Source: DATAGF01 sp963834875
GTDB taxonomy: Bacteria > Actinomycetota > Thermoleophilia > Miltoncostaeales > Miltoncostaeaceae
Assembly (NCBI GenBank): GCA_963834875.1
Contig: CAWIDG010000022.1
Span: forward strand, 6,149-70,148
DNA length: 64,000 bases
Direction: 5' to 3'
Shown here one piece after another: positions 8,168 to 17,412 of this stretch (position 1 is its first letter; the number at the start of each line of letters is the position of its first letter). Both the position numbers and the translations under genes were made by a program. Below the pieces are notes generated by a model. The model ran no database searches. It saw only the letters and a list, made by a program, of their open reading frames with translations, and was not told the DNA's origin.

Positions 8168-9694
8168 TCAGCCCGAGCGCGAGGAGACCCGCCGCCGCGC
8201 CCCGCTGCGGGCCTGCGCTGCCGGGGCCGCCGCGACCGGGTCGTCGAGCGCGCGCACGCGCACGGCCTCGGGGTCGAGGCCGGCGTCCCGCTCCAGCCGG
8301 ATCTCGGCCCCGACCTCGGCCTGCAGGTCGGCGAGCCGCGCCCCGTCCTCACCGCTCAGCACGTCGGCCACGCGCGGGTGGACCGTCACCGCCACCGCGC
8401 CGCCCCCCGGGCGCCGGGACAGGGACTCGCGCAGCTCGCGCTCCACGAGAATGGCCAACGTGTCGTCGCTGGCGATGACCCCGACGCCGCCGCACGTCGG
8501 GCAGACCTCCGTCATGATCTCGCGCGGCCCGTCGGAGATGTTCTGGCGGGTCATCTCCACCAGCCCGAGCGGCGAGATGTTGACGACGTAGGTGCGGGTG
8601 CGGTCGCGCGAAAGGGCCTCGTCCAGCGCCGCCTTGACCGCGCGCCGGTTGGTCTCGTCGTCCATGTCGATGAAGTCGATGATCACGATGCCGCCGATGT
8701 CGCGCAGCCGCAGCTGGCGGACGACCTCGGTCGCGGCCTCCAGGTTGGTCTTCGTGATCGTGTCCTCGAGGCGGTTGCCGCCCTTGCCCACGTTGCGGCC
8801 GCTGTTGACGTCGATCACCGTCATGGCCTCGGTGTCGTCGATCACGAGGGAGCCGCCGGAGGGCAGCGGGACGCGGCGGTCCATGGTCGACCGGATCGTC
8901 GCCTCCACGCCGTGGGCCGAGAACAGCGTCTGCTCGCCGGAGTAGTGGCGCACGCGGTCGGCCATCGCCGGCGACGTGCGGCGCAGGAAGCCGATGATCC
9001 GCTCGTGCTGGGCCTCGTCGTCCACGAGCACCTCGTTAACGTCGGCGTTCAGCAGGTCGCGCATGACCCGCAGCGAGACGTCGGCCTCCGAGTAGAGGAG
9101 CCGGGGTGCCGTCGCCGCCTCCCCGCGCTCCTGAAGGGTGGCCCACAGGCGCTTGAGGTAGGCGAGGTCGCGCGCGATCTCGCCCGCCGACGCGCCCGCC
9201 GCCGCCGTGCGGACGATCAGGCCGCCCGTCTCGAGCGGCAGGGCGCCGCAGATCGAGCGCAGCCGGGTGCGCTCGTCGTCGGCGAGGCGCTTGCTGACCC
9301 CGACCCCGTCGCCGTACGGCACGTAGACGACGAAGCGGCCCGCCAGCGAGAGCTGCATCGTCAGCCGGGCGCCCTTGGAGCCCATCGGATCCTTGGTCGC
9401 CTGGACCAGCACCTCGTCGCCGCGCTTGAGGAGGTCGGCGATCTGGCGCTTGCGCTTCGGCACTCCGAGCGCGACCACCTCGTCGACGTGCAGGAACCCG
9501 TTCTTCTCCAAGCCGACCTCGATGAAGGCGGCCTCCATCCCGGCGAGGACGTTCTCGACCCGGCCCTTCCAGACGTGGCCGACCACGGACCGCTGGCCGC
9601 GGCGCTCGATGTAGACCTCGGCCGCCCGCCCGTCCTCCATGATCGCGACGCGGGTCTCGGCGCGGTCGACCGACACCAGGATCTGCTTGCTCAG
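8168..9694 (-). CDS. rng: Ribonuclease G/E family endoribonuclease
   Basis: About 508 residues. Single-strand-specific, 5'-monophosphate-sensing RNase that processes rRNA and degrades mRNA. An N-terminal S1-like domain carries KGRVENVLAGMEAAFIEVGLEKNGFLH. The catalytic Mg site is VIDVNSGRNVGKG and IDFIDMDDETNR, and the zinc-link cysteines are CPTCGG. The nearest GTG (9676) would delete the conserved first residues. CTG at 9694, 5 bases after GGGGGGA, gives MSKQILVSVDRAETR, which fits the family, so I use CTG. The tail is Arg/Ala-rich. It lies at the end of the rod-shape transcription unit. Confidence 0.92.
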   Translation of the reverse strand: MSKQILVSVDRAETRVAIMEDGRAAEVYIERRGQRSVVGHVWKGRVENVLAGMEAAFIEVGLEKNGFLHVDEVVALGVPKRKRQIADLLKRGDEVLVQATKDPMGSKGARLTMQLSLAGRFVVYVPYGDGVGVSKRLADDERTRLRSICGALPLETGGLIVRTAAAGASAGEIARDLAYLKRLWATLQERGEAATAPRLLYSEADVSLRVMRDLLNADVNEVLVDDEAQHERIIGFLRRTSPAMADRVRHYSGEQTLFSAHGVEATIRSTMDRRVPLPSGGSLVIDDTEAMTVIDVNSGRNVGKGGNRLEDTITKTNLEAATEVVRQLRLRDIGGIVIIDFIDMDDETNRRAVKAALDEALSRDRTRTYVVNISPLGLVEMTRQNISDGPREIMTEVCPTCGGVGVIASDDTLAILVERELRESLSRRPGGGAVAVTVHPRVADVLSGEDGARLADLQAEVGAEIRLERDAGLDPEAVRVRALDDPVAAAPAAQARSGARRRVSSRSG

Positions 9695-9716
9695 GGGAGT
9701 CCCCCCGCCGGGGGGC

Positions 9717-10603
9717 TCACGAGCCGCCCCCCAGCTTGCCCAGGACGCGATCGACGTGGGGCTTCACCTTGTCGATCAGGGGGCTCTCCACGAGCTCGTG
9801 GCCGGCCTCCAGCCGCGCGAGCGCGGCCTCGCCGAGCGCCCGGGTGGCCGCGAAGGAGAGCCCGCCCTGGATGGCCCACCCGGCTCCGGGCACCAGGCCG
9901 GCCGCGCTGCGCCCGATGGCCCGGAGGCCGAACCCCGCCCCGACGATGGACAGCGCCTCGAGGGCCCGCTGGGCGCCGAAGGGCCGGTCGTGGAGGGCCG
10001 CGAGCTGGGCGACCATCTTGACCTGCAGCAGGGCGAGCACCCCCATGTCGGCCCCGGCGAGGGGCACCGCCCCGATCGGCGCCGGCCCGGCGGGCGGCGT
10101 TCCTCACGATGCGCCTGCCGACCGCCGGCCGCAGGCCCGGGTTCCGGCGCGCCGCGGCGACCGCCTGGTCGCCCAGCATGTCGAGCATCCGCTCGACGAC
10201 CGCCTCGGCCCCCGGTCCCTCGAGCGAGGCGACGTGGACGAGGTTCGAGGGCTCCAGGCGGTGACCCTCGAGCAGGCGGCGCTCCAGCTCTGCGCGCTCC
10301 TCGCGGTTGCCCGATCACGACCGCCAGCGCGGCCGCGGCGTGGCGCCCCCGGGCGCGCTCGAGCGCCGCGATGCCGGCCGACAGGTCGGTCCCGGCCGTG
10401 ACCGGGAGGATGACGAGCGCGTCCTCGTCCGGCGCCGCCGACGGCGCGCCGAGCAGCTCGCGCAGGCGGCCCGTGGCGGCCGGCTCGCCCGGGAGGATCG
10501 CGACGTGCCCGCCCTCCTCGTACTGCTCCGCGGCGGTGCGCACGGCGTCCGCGCCGGGCTTCACGGCTTTCAGGCCCGTGGCCAGGAGGCTGAAGACGCC
10601 CAA
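9717..10603 (-). CDS. DUF697-like membrane-associated protein, two frameshifts
   Basis: Read through three frames that fit end to end. MGVFSLLATGLKAV to ALAVVIG is in frame 1, then NREERAELERRLLEG to GRRIVR after an extra base near 10311, then PIGAVPLAGADMGVLAL to GKLGGGS after an extra T near 10100. Repaired length is about 294 residues. The first half is an Ala-rich alpha/beta domain, perhaps a degenerate GTPase or nucleotide-binding fold. The second half (VPLAGADMGVLALLQVKMV and GLVPGAGWAIQGG) resembles the DUF697/YcjF hydrophobic domain. The TTG start directly follows the rodA stop with no gap, and rng follows. The function is unknown, but its place suggests a link to envelope shape or division. 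Confidence 0.65.
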
Positions 10604-11776
10604 CTAGCCGGGAATGGGAGAGCGGCGGCGGTGGATCCCCAAGAGGAGGCCGACGGCGATGAGGGTTGTGATGGTCTGGCTCCCGCCGTAGCTCATCAGC
10701 GGCAGCGGGATGCCGGTGATCGGCATGATGCCCACGGTCATGCCGATGTTAACGAAGACCTGGAACCCGAGCATGGCAACGATCGCGCCGGCCACGAGCA
10801 TGTCGATCTGGCTCGAGGCGCGCGCCATCGTGCGGAGCCCCCTCCAGAGTATGAGCCCGTAGAGCAGGATCAACAGGCCCCCGCCCGCGAACCCGAACAT
10901 CTCCGAGGTCACCGCGAAGATGAAGTCGGTGTGGTGCTCGGGGAGGAAGTCGTTGTTCGCCTGCGTCGCCCCGTCAGGGCCCTTGCCGAGCGTCTCCCCC
11001 GAGCCGATCGCCGTCTTGCTCTGGTCGAGCTGGTAGCCGGCGTCGCTGGTGTCGCGCTCGGCGCCGACGAACGCCGTGAGGCGCTCGACCTGGTAGTCCT
11101 CGAGCACCTTGAGCCCGGTCGCGGGCAGCAGCCACAGGACGCTCAGGAGCACCATCGCGAGCGCCGTCCCGAAGACGGCGAAGTGGGTCCAGGGAACGCC
11201 CACCAGGAACAGGATCGCCGCGACCACGACGGCGTAGACCAGGGACGTCCCGAGGTCCGGCTGGAGGAACACCACCGCCGCCGGCAGCGCCGCGACGCCG
11301 GTCAGGAGGAGCGTGAAGCGCACGGTGCCCACGCGCTCGATGCGCTGCAGGGCGATGCCCGCGAGCACGACCATCAGCACGACCTTCCCGAACTCCGACG
11401 GCTGGAGGCTGAAGGGGCCGATGTCGATCCAGCGGTTGGAGCCGCGCGTGGCCTCGCCGGCCGCGAAGACGATCGCCAGCGCCACGAGCAGCGCCGCCCA
11501 GAGCACCCACGCCCAGCGCGAGACGTGGTCGAGGTTCACCCGCATCGCCACGGCCAGCGCGACGACCCCCAGGGCGACGAAGAGGATCTGGCGGTCGAGG
11601 TAGAAGCGCGGGTCGCCCGCCACGTCGCCCTCGGTCGAGCGCCCGATGACGAACAGGCTGAACCCGGTGATCGCGGCGACGGCCAGGAGCAGCACCCAGT
11701 CGAGGCCGAGGACCGCCCCGCGGACGCGGTCGCCGAGGCCCGAGCGGGCGCCGCGGGGAGGGGCGATGGTGGTCAA
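10604..11776 (-). CDS. rodA: Peptidoglycan glycosyltransferase RodA
   Basis: 390 residues, SEDS family. About ten membrane helices; polymerises lipid II for lateral wall growth together with PBP2. Signature segments are GSNRWIDIGPFSLQPSEFGK (the catalytic-cavity region), LQPDLGTSLVY, LPEHHTDFIFAV and PLPLMSYGGSQ near the end. TTG at 11776 overlaps the mrdA stop as TTGA. RodA is chosen over FtsW because of the neighbours mreBCD and mrdA. Confidence 0.96.
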   Translation of the reverse strand: MTTIAPPRGARSGLGDRVRGAVLGLDWVLLLAVAAITGFSLFVIGRSTEGDVAGDPRFYLDRQILFVALGVVALAVAMRVNLDHVSRWAWVLWAALLVALAIVFAAGEATRGSNRWIDIGPFSLQPSEFGKVVLMVVLAGIALQRIERVGTVRFTLLLTGVAALPAAVVFLQPDLGTSLVYAVVVAAILFLVGVPWTHFAVFGTALAMVLLSVLWLLPATGLKVLEDYQVERLTAFVGAERDTSDAGYQLDQSKTAIGSGETLGKGPDGATQANNDFLPEHHTDFIFAVTSEMFGFAGGGLLILLYGLILWRGLRTMARASSQIDMLVAGAIVAMLGFQVFVNIGMTVGIMPITGIPLPLMSYGGSQTITTLIAVGLLLGIHRRRSPIPG

Positions 11777-13719
11777 TTGGCCTCCGCGTCCTCGCCGCAG
11801 AGGGCGGGGTCGAACGACGTCTCCGGGTAGGCCGCGATCGTCCGGCAGACGGTCGGCGCGGCGGCGCTCGACCCGGTGCCGGCGGCCTCGATGACGACGG
11901 CGACCACGATCTTGGGGTCGTCGTAGGGGGCGTAGCCGACGAACCAGGAGTGGTCCTCCTTGCCCTCCACCTGCTCGGCGGTCCCGGTCTTGCCGGCCAC
12001 CTTGCGGTCGGCCGGCAGGAGCCCGAAGACCGAGGTCGACGTCCCGCCGGGCCCGTTGGCCGCCCGGTAGAGCCCCTCGCGGATCGAGGCGAGGTTGTCG
12101 GGGCTGACGTCGATCGTGTGCGTCGGCTTGCCCGACGACAGCTCCTGGAGCTGGCGGCCGTTGGGGTCGAGCACGCGCCGGCCGACGCTCGGGGTGTGGA
12201 CCGTCCCGCCGTTGGCGATCGCGCCGTACGCGAGCGCCATCTGGAGCGGGGTGACGTTCAGGTAGCCCTGCCCGACCGACAGGTTGATCGTGTCCCCGGG
12301 CTTCCAGCTGCGGTCGAGGTCGGTGAACGGCGCGCCGGCGAAGTTCTGCCGCTTCCAGGCCGGGTCAGGGATCAGGCCGTCGACCTCGCCGGGCACGTCG
12401 AGGCCGGTGCGCTCGCCGAGCCCGAACCTGCGCGCCTCCTCCTGCAGCGGCGATTCCTGGGCCCGGTAGAACTCGTCGCCCAGCTGGTAGAAGTAGGTGT
12501 CGCTCGAGACCTCGAGCGCAGTCGGCAGGTCCACGTAGCCGTGGGACCGCCCCCTGAAGTTCGAGAAGACCGTCTTGTACAGCTCGATCTGCGACGGCGA
12601 CTCGACCTCCTCGCCGGCCGTGATGAAGCCGCCCTCGAGGCCCGCGGCGGCGCTGATGGCCTTGAACGTCGACCCGGCCGGGTAGTTGCCGCCGATCGCC
12701 CGGTTCAGGAGCACCTTGTCCGGGTCCGCGATGACGGCCTCGATCCGCTCCTGGGAGCCGTTCACGAACAGCGAGGGATCGAAGTCCGGGTACGAGGCCA
12801 GCGCGAGGACCTCGCCCGTGTCGGGGTCGAGGGCCACGCCCGCCGCGCCCGTGGAGAGGCCGTTCAGGGAGACCTGCTCGGCGAGCGCCTTCTGGAGCGC
12901 CGCCTGGGCGGTCGCGTCGATCGTGAGCTGGACGTCGCGGCCGGGCCGCGGGACGCGCGACGAGATGACCTCGCGGCCGGTCGGCTCGCCCGCTGCGTCG
13001 ACCTCGCGCGTGTAGCTGCCCGGCGTCCCGCGGAGGAAGCTCTCGTACTGCTGCTCGATCCCACCCTTGCCGACGGTCTCGTTGCCCTCGTACCCGCGGC
13101 TGCGGAAGTCGTCGATCTCCTCGGGGGTGATCTTCCCCGTGCCCCCGAGCACGTGCGCGGCCATCCGGCCCTGCGGGTACGTGCGCAGGTAGCTGTCGCG
13201 CAGCCCGATCCCCGGGAACTGGCGCTCGCGCTGGGCGAGGTAGTAGGCGAGCGCCGGGCGCACGTTCTGGGCGATCACGACGGACTCGAAGGGGCGGCTC
13301 TCCCCCGCCTCGACGCGCTCGATGAGGTCGCTCGCGGTGACCCCGTCGAGCTTGGCCGCCAGCCGGTTCAGCACCTGCTCGCGCCGCGTCCCGGTGAGCT
13401 CGCGCGGGTTGACGACCAGGTCGGTCCCGGTGCGGTTGCCCACCAGGAGCTCGCCGTTGCGGTCGAGGACCTTGCCGCGGGGGGCGTCGGTGACGACCGT
13501 GCGCAGGCGGTTGCCCTCGGCCGCCTCGGCGTACTGCTCGCCGCTGATCACCTGGAGGAACCAGAGACGGATGAGGAGCAGCCCGAGCAGCGTCAGGACG
13601 ATCCCGCCGAGGACGGCGATGCGCATCGCGGTGCTCGGCGTCAGCGCCGGCGCCCAGCCTCCGCTCGAGAGCCCGGCGCGGAGGCCGGTGCGCCGCTGCG
13701 GGCGCGCGCGCGTCGTCAC
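11773..13719 (-). CDS. mrdA: Penicillin-binding protein 2 (transpeptidase)
   Basis: 648 residues; class B PBP of the elongasome. One N-terminal membrane anchor (about 33-55), then a dimerisation/pedestal domain beginning GNRLRTVVTDAPRGKVLDRNG. The transpeptidase domain has STFK (AGSTFKAIS), SSD (SSDTYFYQLG, the SxN-type motif with Asp) and KTG (AGKTGTAEQ). GTG at 13719 overlaps the mreD stop as GTGA. Forms a wall-synthesis pair with RodA. Confidence 0.96.
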   Translation of the reverse strand: MTTRARPQRRTGLRAGLSSGGWAPALTPSTAMRIAVLGGIVLTLLGLLLIRLWFLQVISGEQYAEAAEGNRLRTVVTDAPRGKVLDRNGELLVGNRTGTDLVVNPRELTGTRREQVLNRLAAKLDGVTASDLIERVEAGESRPFESVVIAQNVRPALAYYLAQRERQFPGIGLRDSYLRTYPQGRMAAHVLGGTGKITPEEIDDFRSRGYEGNETVGKGGIEQQYESFLRGTPGSYTREVDAAGEPTGREVISSRVPRPGRDVQLTIDATAQAALQKALAEQVSLNGLSTGAAGVALDPDTGEVLALASYPDFDPSLFVNGSQERIEAVIADPDKVLLNRAIGGNYPAGSTFKAISAAAGLEGGFITAGEEVESPSQIELYKTVFSNFRGRSHGYVDLPTALEVSSDTYFYQLGDEFYRAQESPLQEEARRFGLGERTGLDVPGEVDGLIPDPAWKRQNFAGAPFTDLDRSWKPGDTINLSVGQGYLNVTPLQMALAYGAIANGGTVHTPSVGRRVLDPNGRQLQELSSGKPTHTIDVSPDNLASIREGLYRAANGPGGTSTSVFGLLPADRKVAGKTGTAEQVEGKEDHSWFVGYAPYDDPKIVVAVVIEAAGTGSSAAAPTVCRTIAAYPETSFDPALCGEDAEAN

Positions 13720-14297
13720 GAGGACACCGCGTACGGCTCGACGACGCGCGGGGGCCCGAGCAGCCGCCGGCCGACCAGCAGGACGGGCGCGCTCAGGAGG
13801 GCGGTCAGGGCGAGCGTCGGCAGGAGCACCGAGACGATGAACTCCGAGACCGGCATCTGCGTGCCCAGCAGGAGCTGGAAGATCATCACCCCGATCTGGA
13901 CGACGAGCGCCGCCGCCACCGAGAGCACGAGCGGCGCGGTGAGGGTGGACGACTCCTCGCGGGAGCAGAAGCGCCCGCACCAGGCGCCGATCACGAGGTA
14001 GAGCAGCGCCAGCACGCCGAGGGTCCCGACCGGCGACGAGAGCTCGACGAGCAGGCCCATGGCGAAGCCGGTCACCGCCCCCACCAGGGTGCCGCGCAGG
14101 ATGGCGATCACGACGACGGTCGGCGCGATCAGGTCGGGGATGCCGTCGCCGACGTTGATGTAGGGCATCACCGTGACCTGGAGCAGCACCGCGCCGAGCG
14201 CCATGGCCGTCACCCAGCCGAAGCGCGCGCTCCCGGCACGGGGGAGCGGCCGCGGCGTCGCCGGCCCGACGGCCCGCGTCTGGAGGCCGCTGCTCAC
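13716..14297 (-). CDS. mreD: Rod shape-determining protein MreD
   Basis: 193 residues, about five membrane helices (for example ALLYLVIGAWCG and PLVLSVAAALVVQIGVMI). Sequence conservation is low in this family. The assignment rests on size, topology and position between mreC and mrdA, with 4-base overlaps on both sides. GTG start at 14297. Part of the MreBCD-RodA-PBP2 elongation complex. Confidence 0.92.
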   Translation of the reverse strand: MSSGLQTRAVGPATPRPLPRAGSARFGWVTAMALGAVLLQVTVMPYINVGDGIPDLIAPTVVVIAILRGTLVGAVTGFAMGLLVELSSPVGTLGVLALLYLVIGAWCGRFCSREESSTLTAPLVLSVAAALVVQIGVMIFQLLLGTQMPVSEFIVSVLLPTLALTALLSAPVLLVGRRLLGPPRVVEPYAVSS

Positions 14298-15220
14298 CCC
14301 TTCGCCCGGGCGATCGCCTCGGGGCTGCGCGGAACCAGCACCGAGAGGTACGAGAGCGAGCGCGGGTCGACGTACGGCGTCACCTGCACGGTCCGGTCAA
14401 CGTCAACCTCGCGCGTGCCGACGCTGGTCACGGCGCCCACGGGGATGCCCGGCGGGTACGGCGACCTCAGGCCCTTCACGCCGAAGCCGCCCGTCACGAC
14501 GGCCTGGCCCGTCTTCACCGCCGCCTCCTTCGGGATGCCCGACATCCGCAGCTGGCCGGGGGTGACGGACGAGAGCAGGCCGAAGTAGCGGCCGGCGTCC
14601 GGGATCCGCGCGCCGACCTCGGTGCGCCCGTCCGTGATGAACGCGACGTCCGCGGAGCTCGAGCTGACGTTGGTGACGATGCCCGCCAGGGCCGCCCCCT
14701 GCTGGCTTCCGGCGAGGACCGGCGAGTTGCGGATCACCCCGTCGGAGCTGCCCACGCCGACCCTCGCGCTGCGCCACCAGGGCGACACGGAGCGGGTGAC
14801 GATGGGGCTGGCGATGGCCTCGTAGCCGCCGAGGCTCGCCGAGGCGTTGACCAGTGCCTCGACCCCGAGCAGCTCCTCGAGCTCCGCGAGCCGCTGCGCC
14901 TGGACGTCGCTGAACACGCCCTCGCCGCGCAGCCGCTCCACCTCGGACTGCAGGCCGGCCGCCCGGTCGCGGGCGTCCTTCAGGCTGCTGGCCCACCCCC
15001 AGGCGTCGCGGAACGGCTCGACCGCCCGGGTCGCGACCTCCTGCACGGGGGAGATCACGCTGGCGGCCGCGCTCTGGGCCCCGTGCAGGGGCCCCTCGTC
15101 GGACTCGCGGAAGTAGACCGTGAAGAGGGCGAGGCACAGGATCACGAGGCCCGCGATGATCCCGCGCCGGAGGTTGGCGCGGCGCCGAGCGATCCCGGTG
15201 GTTGCTGGGGTGCTCGCCAT
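14294..15220 (-). CDS. mreC: Rod shape-determining protein MreC
   Basis: 308 residues. One N-terminal membrane helix (about 21-38), then a coiled coil (LKDARDRAAGLQSEVERLRGE and AQRLAELEELLGV) and a beta-rich extracytoplasmic domain (ASPIVTRSVSPWW, SGIPKEAAVKTGQAVVTGG, GIPVGAVTSV). Links the MreB filament to the wall-synthesis enzymes. ATG at 15220, 18 bases after the mreB stop. Confidence 0.95.
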   Translation of the reverse strand: MASTPATTGIARRRANLRRGIIAGLVILCLALFTVYFRESDEGPLHGAQSAAASVISPVQEVATRAVEPFRDAWGWASSLKDARDRAAGLQSEVERLRGEGVFSDVQAQRLAELEELLGVEALVNASASLGGYEAIASPIVTRSVSPWWRSARVGVGSSDGVIRNSPVLAGSQQGAALAGIVTNVSSSSADVAFITDGRTEVGARIPDAGRYFGLLSSVTPGQLRMSGIPKEAAVKTGQAVVTGGFGVKGLRSPYPPGIPVGAVTSVGTREVDVDRTVQVTPYVDPRSLSYLSVLVPRSPEAIARAKG

Positions 15221-15238
15221 CTCGCTAGCTCGGCAGGA

Positions 15239-16267
15239 TCAGTAGCGCTTCCGGCTTCGTCCGTTCGCCGATGCCTTTTGCATCACCTCGAACTCCTCCA
15301 GCGAGCGCCCCGAGCCGACCGCGACGCACGTCAGGGGCGACTCCGCCACGTGGATGGGCATCTCGGTCTCGCGGCGCAGGCGCTCGTCGAGCCCCTGCAG
15401 GAGCGAGCCGCCGCCCGCCAGCATGATGCCGCGGTCCATGATGTCCGACGCCAGCTCCGGGGGCGTCTTGTCCAGCGTGGACTTGACGGCGTCGATGATC
15501 TGGACCATCGGCTCCTCCAGCGCGTCGCGCACGTCCTCCGAGGACAGCACGACGGTCTTGGGGAGGCCGGTGATCATGTCGCGGCCGCGGATCTCGGCCT
15601 GCACCTCCTCGCGCAGCGGGTAGGCCGAGCCGATCTCGAGCTTCACCTCCTCGGCGGTCTGGCTGCCGATCATCAGCTTGTACTCCCGCTTGACGTAGCT
15701 GATGATCGCGTCGTCGAGCTCGTCGCCGCCGACCCGGATCGACTGCGAGACGACGATGCCGCCGAGCGAGATGACGGCCACCTCGGTGGTCCCGCCGCCG
15801 ATGTCCACGACCATGTTCCCCGTGGGCTCGGCCACCGGCAGGCCGGCGCCGATGGCCGCCGCCATCGGCTCCTCGATGAGGAAGGCGCTGCGCGCCCCCG
15901 CCGACAGGGTGGCCTCCTCGACCGCGCGCTTCTCGACCCCCGTGACGCCCGACGGCACGCACACCACCACCCGCGGGTGCGCCCAGCGGTTCTGGTGCAC
16001 CTTCTGGATGAAGTGCCGCAGCATCTGCTCGGTCACGTCGAAGTCGGCGATGACGCCGTCCTTGAGCGGCCGGATGGCGCTGATGTTCCCGGGCGTCCGC
16101 CCGAGCATCCGCTTGGCCTCGATGCCGACCGCGTGCACCTCGCCGGTGCGCTGGTCGATCGCGACCACGGAGGGCTCGGAGAGCACGATCCCCCGCCCGC
16201 GGACGTACACCAGCGTGTTGGCCGTCCCGAGGTCCACGGCCATGTCCCGCCCGCCGAACCCGGTCAG
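15239..16267 (-). CDS. mreB: Rod shape-determining protein MreB (actin homologue)
   Basis: 342 residues. Forms membrane-bound ATP-dependent filaments that steer lateral wall synthesis. Motifs are DLGTANTLVYVRGRGIV (phosphate 1), VVDIGGGTTEVAVISLGG (phosphate 2) and GIMLAGGGSLLQGLD (adenosine). The internal ATG at 16243 would remove the conserved membrane-proximal start. CTG at 16265-16267 gives MTGFGGRDMAVDLGT, which lines up residue for residue with the usual MFGxGxRDLxIDLGT beginnings and has GGAG four bases upstream. CTG initiation is therefore inferred. First gene of the rod operon; a -10 box (TAGAAT) lies at 16338-16343. Confidence 0.95.
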   Translation of the reverse strand: MTGFGGRDMAVDLGTANTLVYVRGRGIVLSEPSVVAIDQRTGEVHAVGIEAKRMLGRTPGNISAIRPLKDGVIADFDVTEQMLRHFIQKVHQNRWAHPRVVVCVPSGVTGVEKRAVEEATLSAGARSAFLIEEPMAAAIGAGLPVAEPTGNMVVDIGGGTTEVAVISLGGIVVSQSIRVGGDELDDAIISYVKREYKLMIGSQTAEEVKLEIGSAYPLREEVQAEIRGRDMITGLPKTVVLSSEDVRDALEEPMVQIIDAVKSTLDKTPPELASDIMDRGIMLAGGGSLLQGLDERLRRETEMPIHVAESPLTCVAVGSGRSLEEFEVMQKASANGRSRKRY

Positions 16268-16337
16268 GTAGCTCCAGAACCCGATCGGTCGCCTCCCAGA
16301 AAGTGCCGACTCGGCCCGAGGGCCTGCAAAGCGGAGG

Positions 16338-16343
16338 ATTCTA
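16338..16343 (-). promoter_or_regulatory. -10 box of the mreB operon
   Basis: TAGAAT on the minus strand (ATTCTA on plus), about 70 bases before the mreB start. No good -35 is visible. Confidence 0.45.
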
Positions 16344-16438
16344 CCCAAGGCGCCCGTCGGCCGGGCAGGCGGACGGTCCCGCCTCGGGTCGCGGCAACCG
16401 TACCCTCCGGCGCGGACGACCGCCACCCGGCGAGTCCC

Positions 16439-16471
16439 TTGCCCCGCGGCGGGTTTTCTGACTAGAGTCAG
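16439..16471 (+). promoter_or_regulatory. Promoter and inverted-repeat operator of the MarR-GNAT gene
   Basis: TTGCCC (16439-16444), an 18-base spacer and TAGAGT (16463-16468), then 6 bases to the ATG. An inverted repeat CTGACT-AG-AGTCAG (16458-16471) covers the -10 box. This is where a MarR-type protein would bind to repress its own leaderless transcript. The binding protein is inferred from position. Confidence 0.55.
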
Positions 16472-16474
16472 GCA

Positions 16475-17359
16475 ATGGACCCGGGCATGGTCGCGCAGGT
16501 CCGGAGCTTCAACCGCCTCGTCACCGAGCGGATCGGCGCCCTGGACCAGGGGTTCCTCGGCCGGGGCCGCCCGCTGGCGGAAGCGCGGCTGGTCTGGGAG
16601 ATCGGCGAGGGCGGCCGCGACGTACGGGAGCTTCGCCGCGGCCTGGGGCTCGACTCCGGCTACCTGGCTCGCCTGCTGCGCTCGCTGGAGCGCCAGCGGC
16701 TCGTCGCCGTCGCCGCGGCCCCTGGCGACAGGCGCGTCCGCCGGGCCCGCCTCACCGAGGCCGGGCTGGCCGAGCGGGCGGAGCTCGACCGGCGCTCCGA
16801 CGGGCTCGCCGTCTCCGTGCTCGACCCCCTGTCCGAGGAGCAGCGGAGCCGGCTCACCGCCGCGATGGCCGAGGTCGAGCGCCTGCTCGCCGCGTCGATG
16901 GTCCGCGTCGAGGTCGAGGACCCCGCGAGCCCCGATGCCCGCTGGTGCATGCAGCAGTACTTCGCCGAGCTCGACCGGCGCTTCGAGGGCGGCTTCGACC
17001 CGGCCGCGAGCATCTCGGCGGACGCGTCCGAGCTGACGCCCCCGGCCGGCGCCCTGCTCGTGGCCCGGCTCCGCCGACGACCGGTCGGCTGCGGGGCGCT
17101 CCGGCTCCGCCCCGACCGCGTCGGGGTCGTCAAGCGGATGTGGGTCGCACCGGAGACGCGGGGGCTCGGGCTGGGCCGCCGGCTGCTGCGGGAGCTCGAG
17201 GAGGTCGCACGGGAACACAGGGTCGCCGTGCTCCGCCTGGAGACCAACCGCTCCCTGACCGAGGCCATCGGGCTGTACCGGGCGTCGGGGTACCGCGAGG
17301 TCGACGCGTTCAACGACGAGCCCTACGCGCACCACTGGTTCGAGAAGCGCATCTCGTAG
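16475..17359 (+). CDS. MarR-type regulator fused to GNAT acetyltransferase
   Basis: 294 residues. Residues about 1-140 form a MarR winged helix (FLGRGRPLAEARLVWEIG, GYLARLLRSLERQRLV, PGDRRVRRARLTEAG). Residues about 145-294 form a GNAT domain with the acetyl-CoA loop APETRGLGLGRRLL and YRASGYREVDAFN. This bifunctional arrangement is a known family, in which the acetyltransferase may use a small molecule sensed by the same protein. The ATG lies 6 bases after a -10 box, so the transcript is leaderless. The inverted repeat over that box suggests autoregulation. A DHA2 exporter lies downstream on the same strand and may be a target. Confidence 0.88.
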   Translation: MDPGMVAQVRSFNRLVTERIGALDQGFLGRGRPLAEARLVWEIGEGGRDVRELRRGLGLDSGYLARLLRSLERQRLVAVAAAPGDRRVRRARLTEAGLAERAELDRRSDGLAVSVLDPLSEEQRSRLTAAMAEVERLLAASMVRVEVEDPASPDARWCMQQYFAELDRRFEGGFDPAASISADASELTPPAGALLVARLRRRPVGCGALRLRPDRVGVVKRMWVAPETRGLGLGRRLLRELEEVAREHRVAVLRLETNRSLTEAIGLYRASGYREVDAFNDEPYAHHWFEKRIS

Positions 17360-17412
17360 CTCGGCGGCAGGGCGCCGGAGTGACGGCGGAGGGGTTCGCT
17401 ACCGTTCCCCGG

